From Loxodes magnus (Eukaryota > Ciliophora > Karyorelictea > Loxodida > Loxodidae): a stretch of DNA of 64,000 bases. The position numbers were made by a program, and so were the translations under genes. A model generated the notes under the pieces. That model searched no databases and had not been told where the DNA came from. It saw nothing but the letters and a program-made list of their open reading frames with translations. Every line of letters begins with the position of its first letter. Position 1 is the first letter of the stretch. The stretch is from the NCBI GenBank assembly GCA_946699065.1, contig CAMPDV010002038.1, positions 1 through 64,000 of the forward strand, written 5' to 3'. Shown piece by piece: positions 63,923 to 64,000 of this stretch.

Positions 63923-64000
63923 TTAAAATATTGCCAATAAAAAAAATAAAGATATATTTAATAAAGAATATAATAAAAGTATTACTTTCTTCTTATAAAT

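Larger units (their letters stand above)
59561..64000 (+). repeat. Tandem repeat unit 3, partial
   Basis: The block at 191 in unit 1 and 29,132 in unit 2 recurs at 59,745, followed by the leader and gene A. The window ends just past the gene A end point, so this is only the first 4.4 kb of a third unit. It shows that the array has more than two copies. Confidence 0.92.

Noticed and set aside
1-64000. CRISPR arrays, bacterial operons or ribosome binding sites
   Set aside because: No regularly spaced repeats with unique spacers, and the code, kinase-MORN fusion and LINE point to a ciliate nuclear genome.

Overview
The window looks like nuclear DNA of a ciliate that has reassigned all three stop codons. 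Base composition is extremely AT-rich and there are almost no long ORFs under any code that keeps TAA, TAG and TGA as stops. If TAA and TAG are read as Gln and TGA as Trp, recognisable proteins appear at once: a protein kinase fused to MORN repeats, and an endonuclease/reverse-transcriptase retroelement. Copies of the same genes in this window exchange TGA with TGG, TAG with CAA, and TAA with CAA at aligned codons, which is internal evidence for the code. This matches the Condylostoma-type or karyorelict-type nuclear codes, where ends of genes are set by context. The species cannot be told. Because no codon is a reliable stop, most gene ends below are estimates and frames outside the two recognisable genes rest on comparison of copies.

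The whole window is a direct tandem repeat. Unit 1 is about 1-28,950, unit 2 about 28,951-59,560, and unit 3 starts at about 59,561 and runs off the end. Unit 2 is about 1.6 kb longer, mainly because of a 1.29-kb insertion at 48,012-49,300, a 250-bp insertion at 37,139-37,388 and a 74-bp insertion near 52,535.

Layout of one unit (unit 1 numbers): an A-rich leader; gene A on + (1,190-4,369), a long protein with a hydrophobic N-terminus and no recognised domain; gene B on + (from 4,735), a shortened paralogue of A; an A-rich spacer; a decayed kinase-MORN fragment on - (9,046-9,720); an intact kinase-MORN gene on + (10,468-12,543); a dead LINE-type retroelement on - (13,106 to about 18,060); gene C on - (about 19,100-22,237), a diverged full-length relative of A; gene D on + (from 22,394), unrecognised; a second leader and A' (from 25,964), an internally deleted copy of A; and an A-rich spacer leading to the next unit. 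Unit 2 repeats this order.

The units carry different lesions. A2 has lost its ATG, B1 is shifted near its start while B2 is not, D1 has one G fewer than D2 in a G run, and the kinase in unit 2 has an altered glycine loop. The retroelement frameshifts and its internal tandem duplication are shared by both units, so it was dead before the unit was duplicated. I infer an old locus that grew by segmental duplication. The A/B/A'/C family and gene D are the parts I cannot match to anything known.
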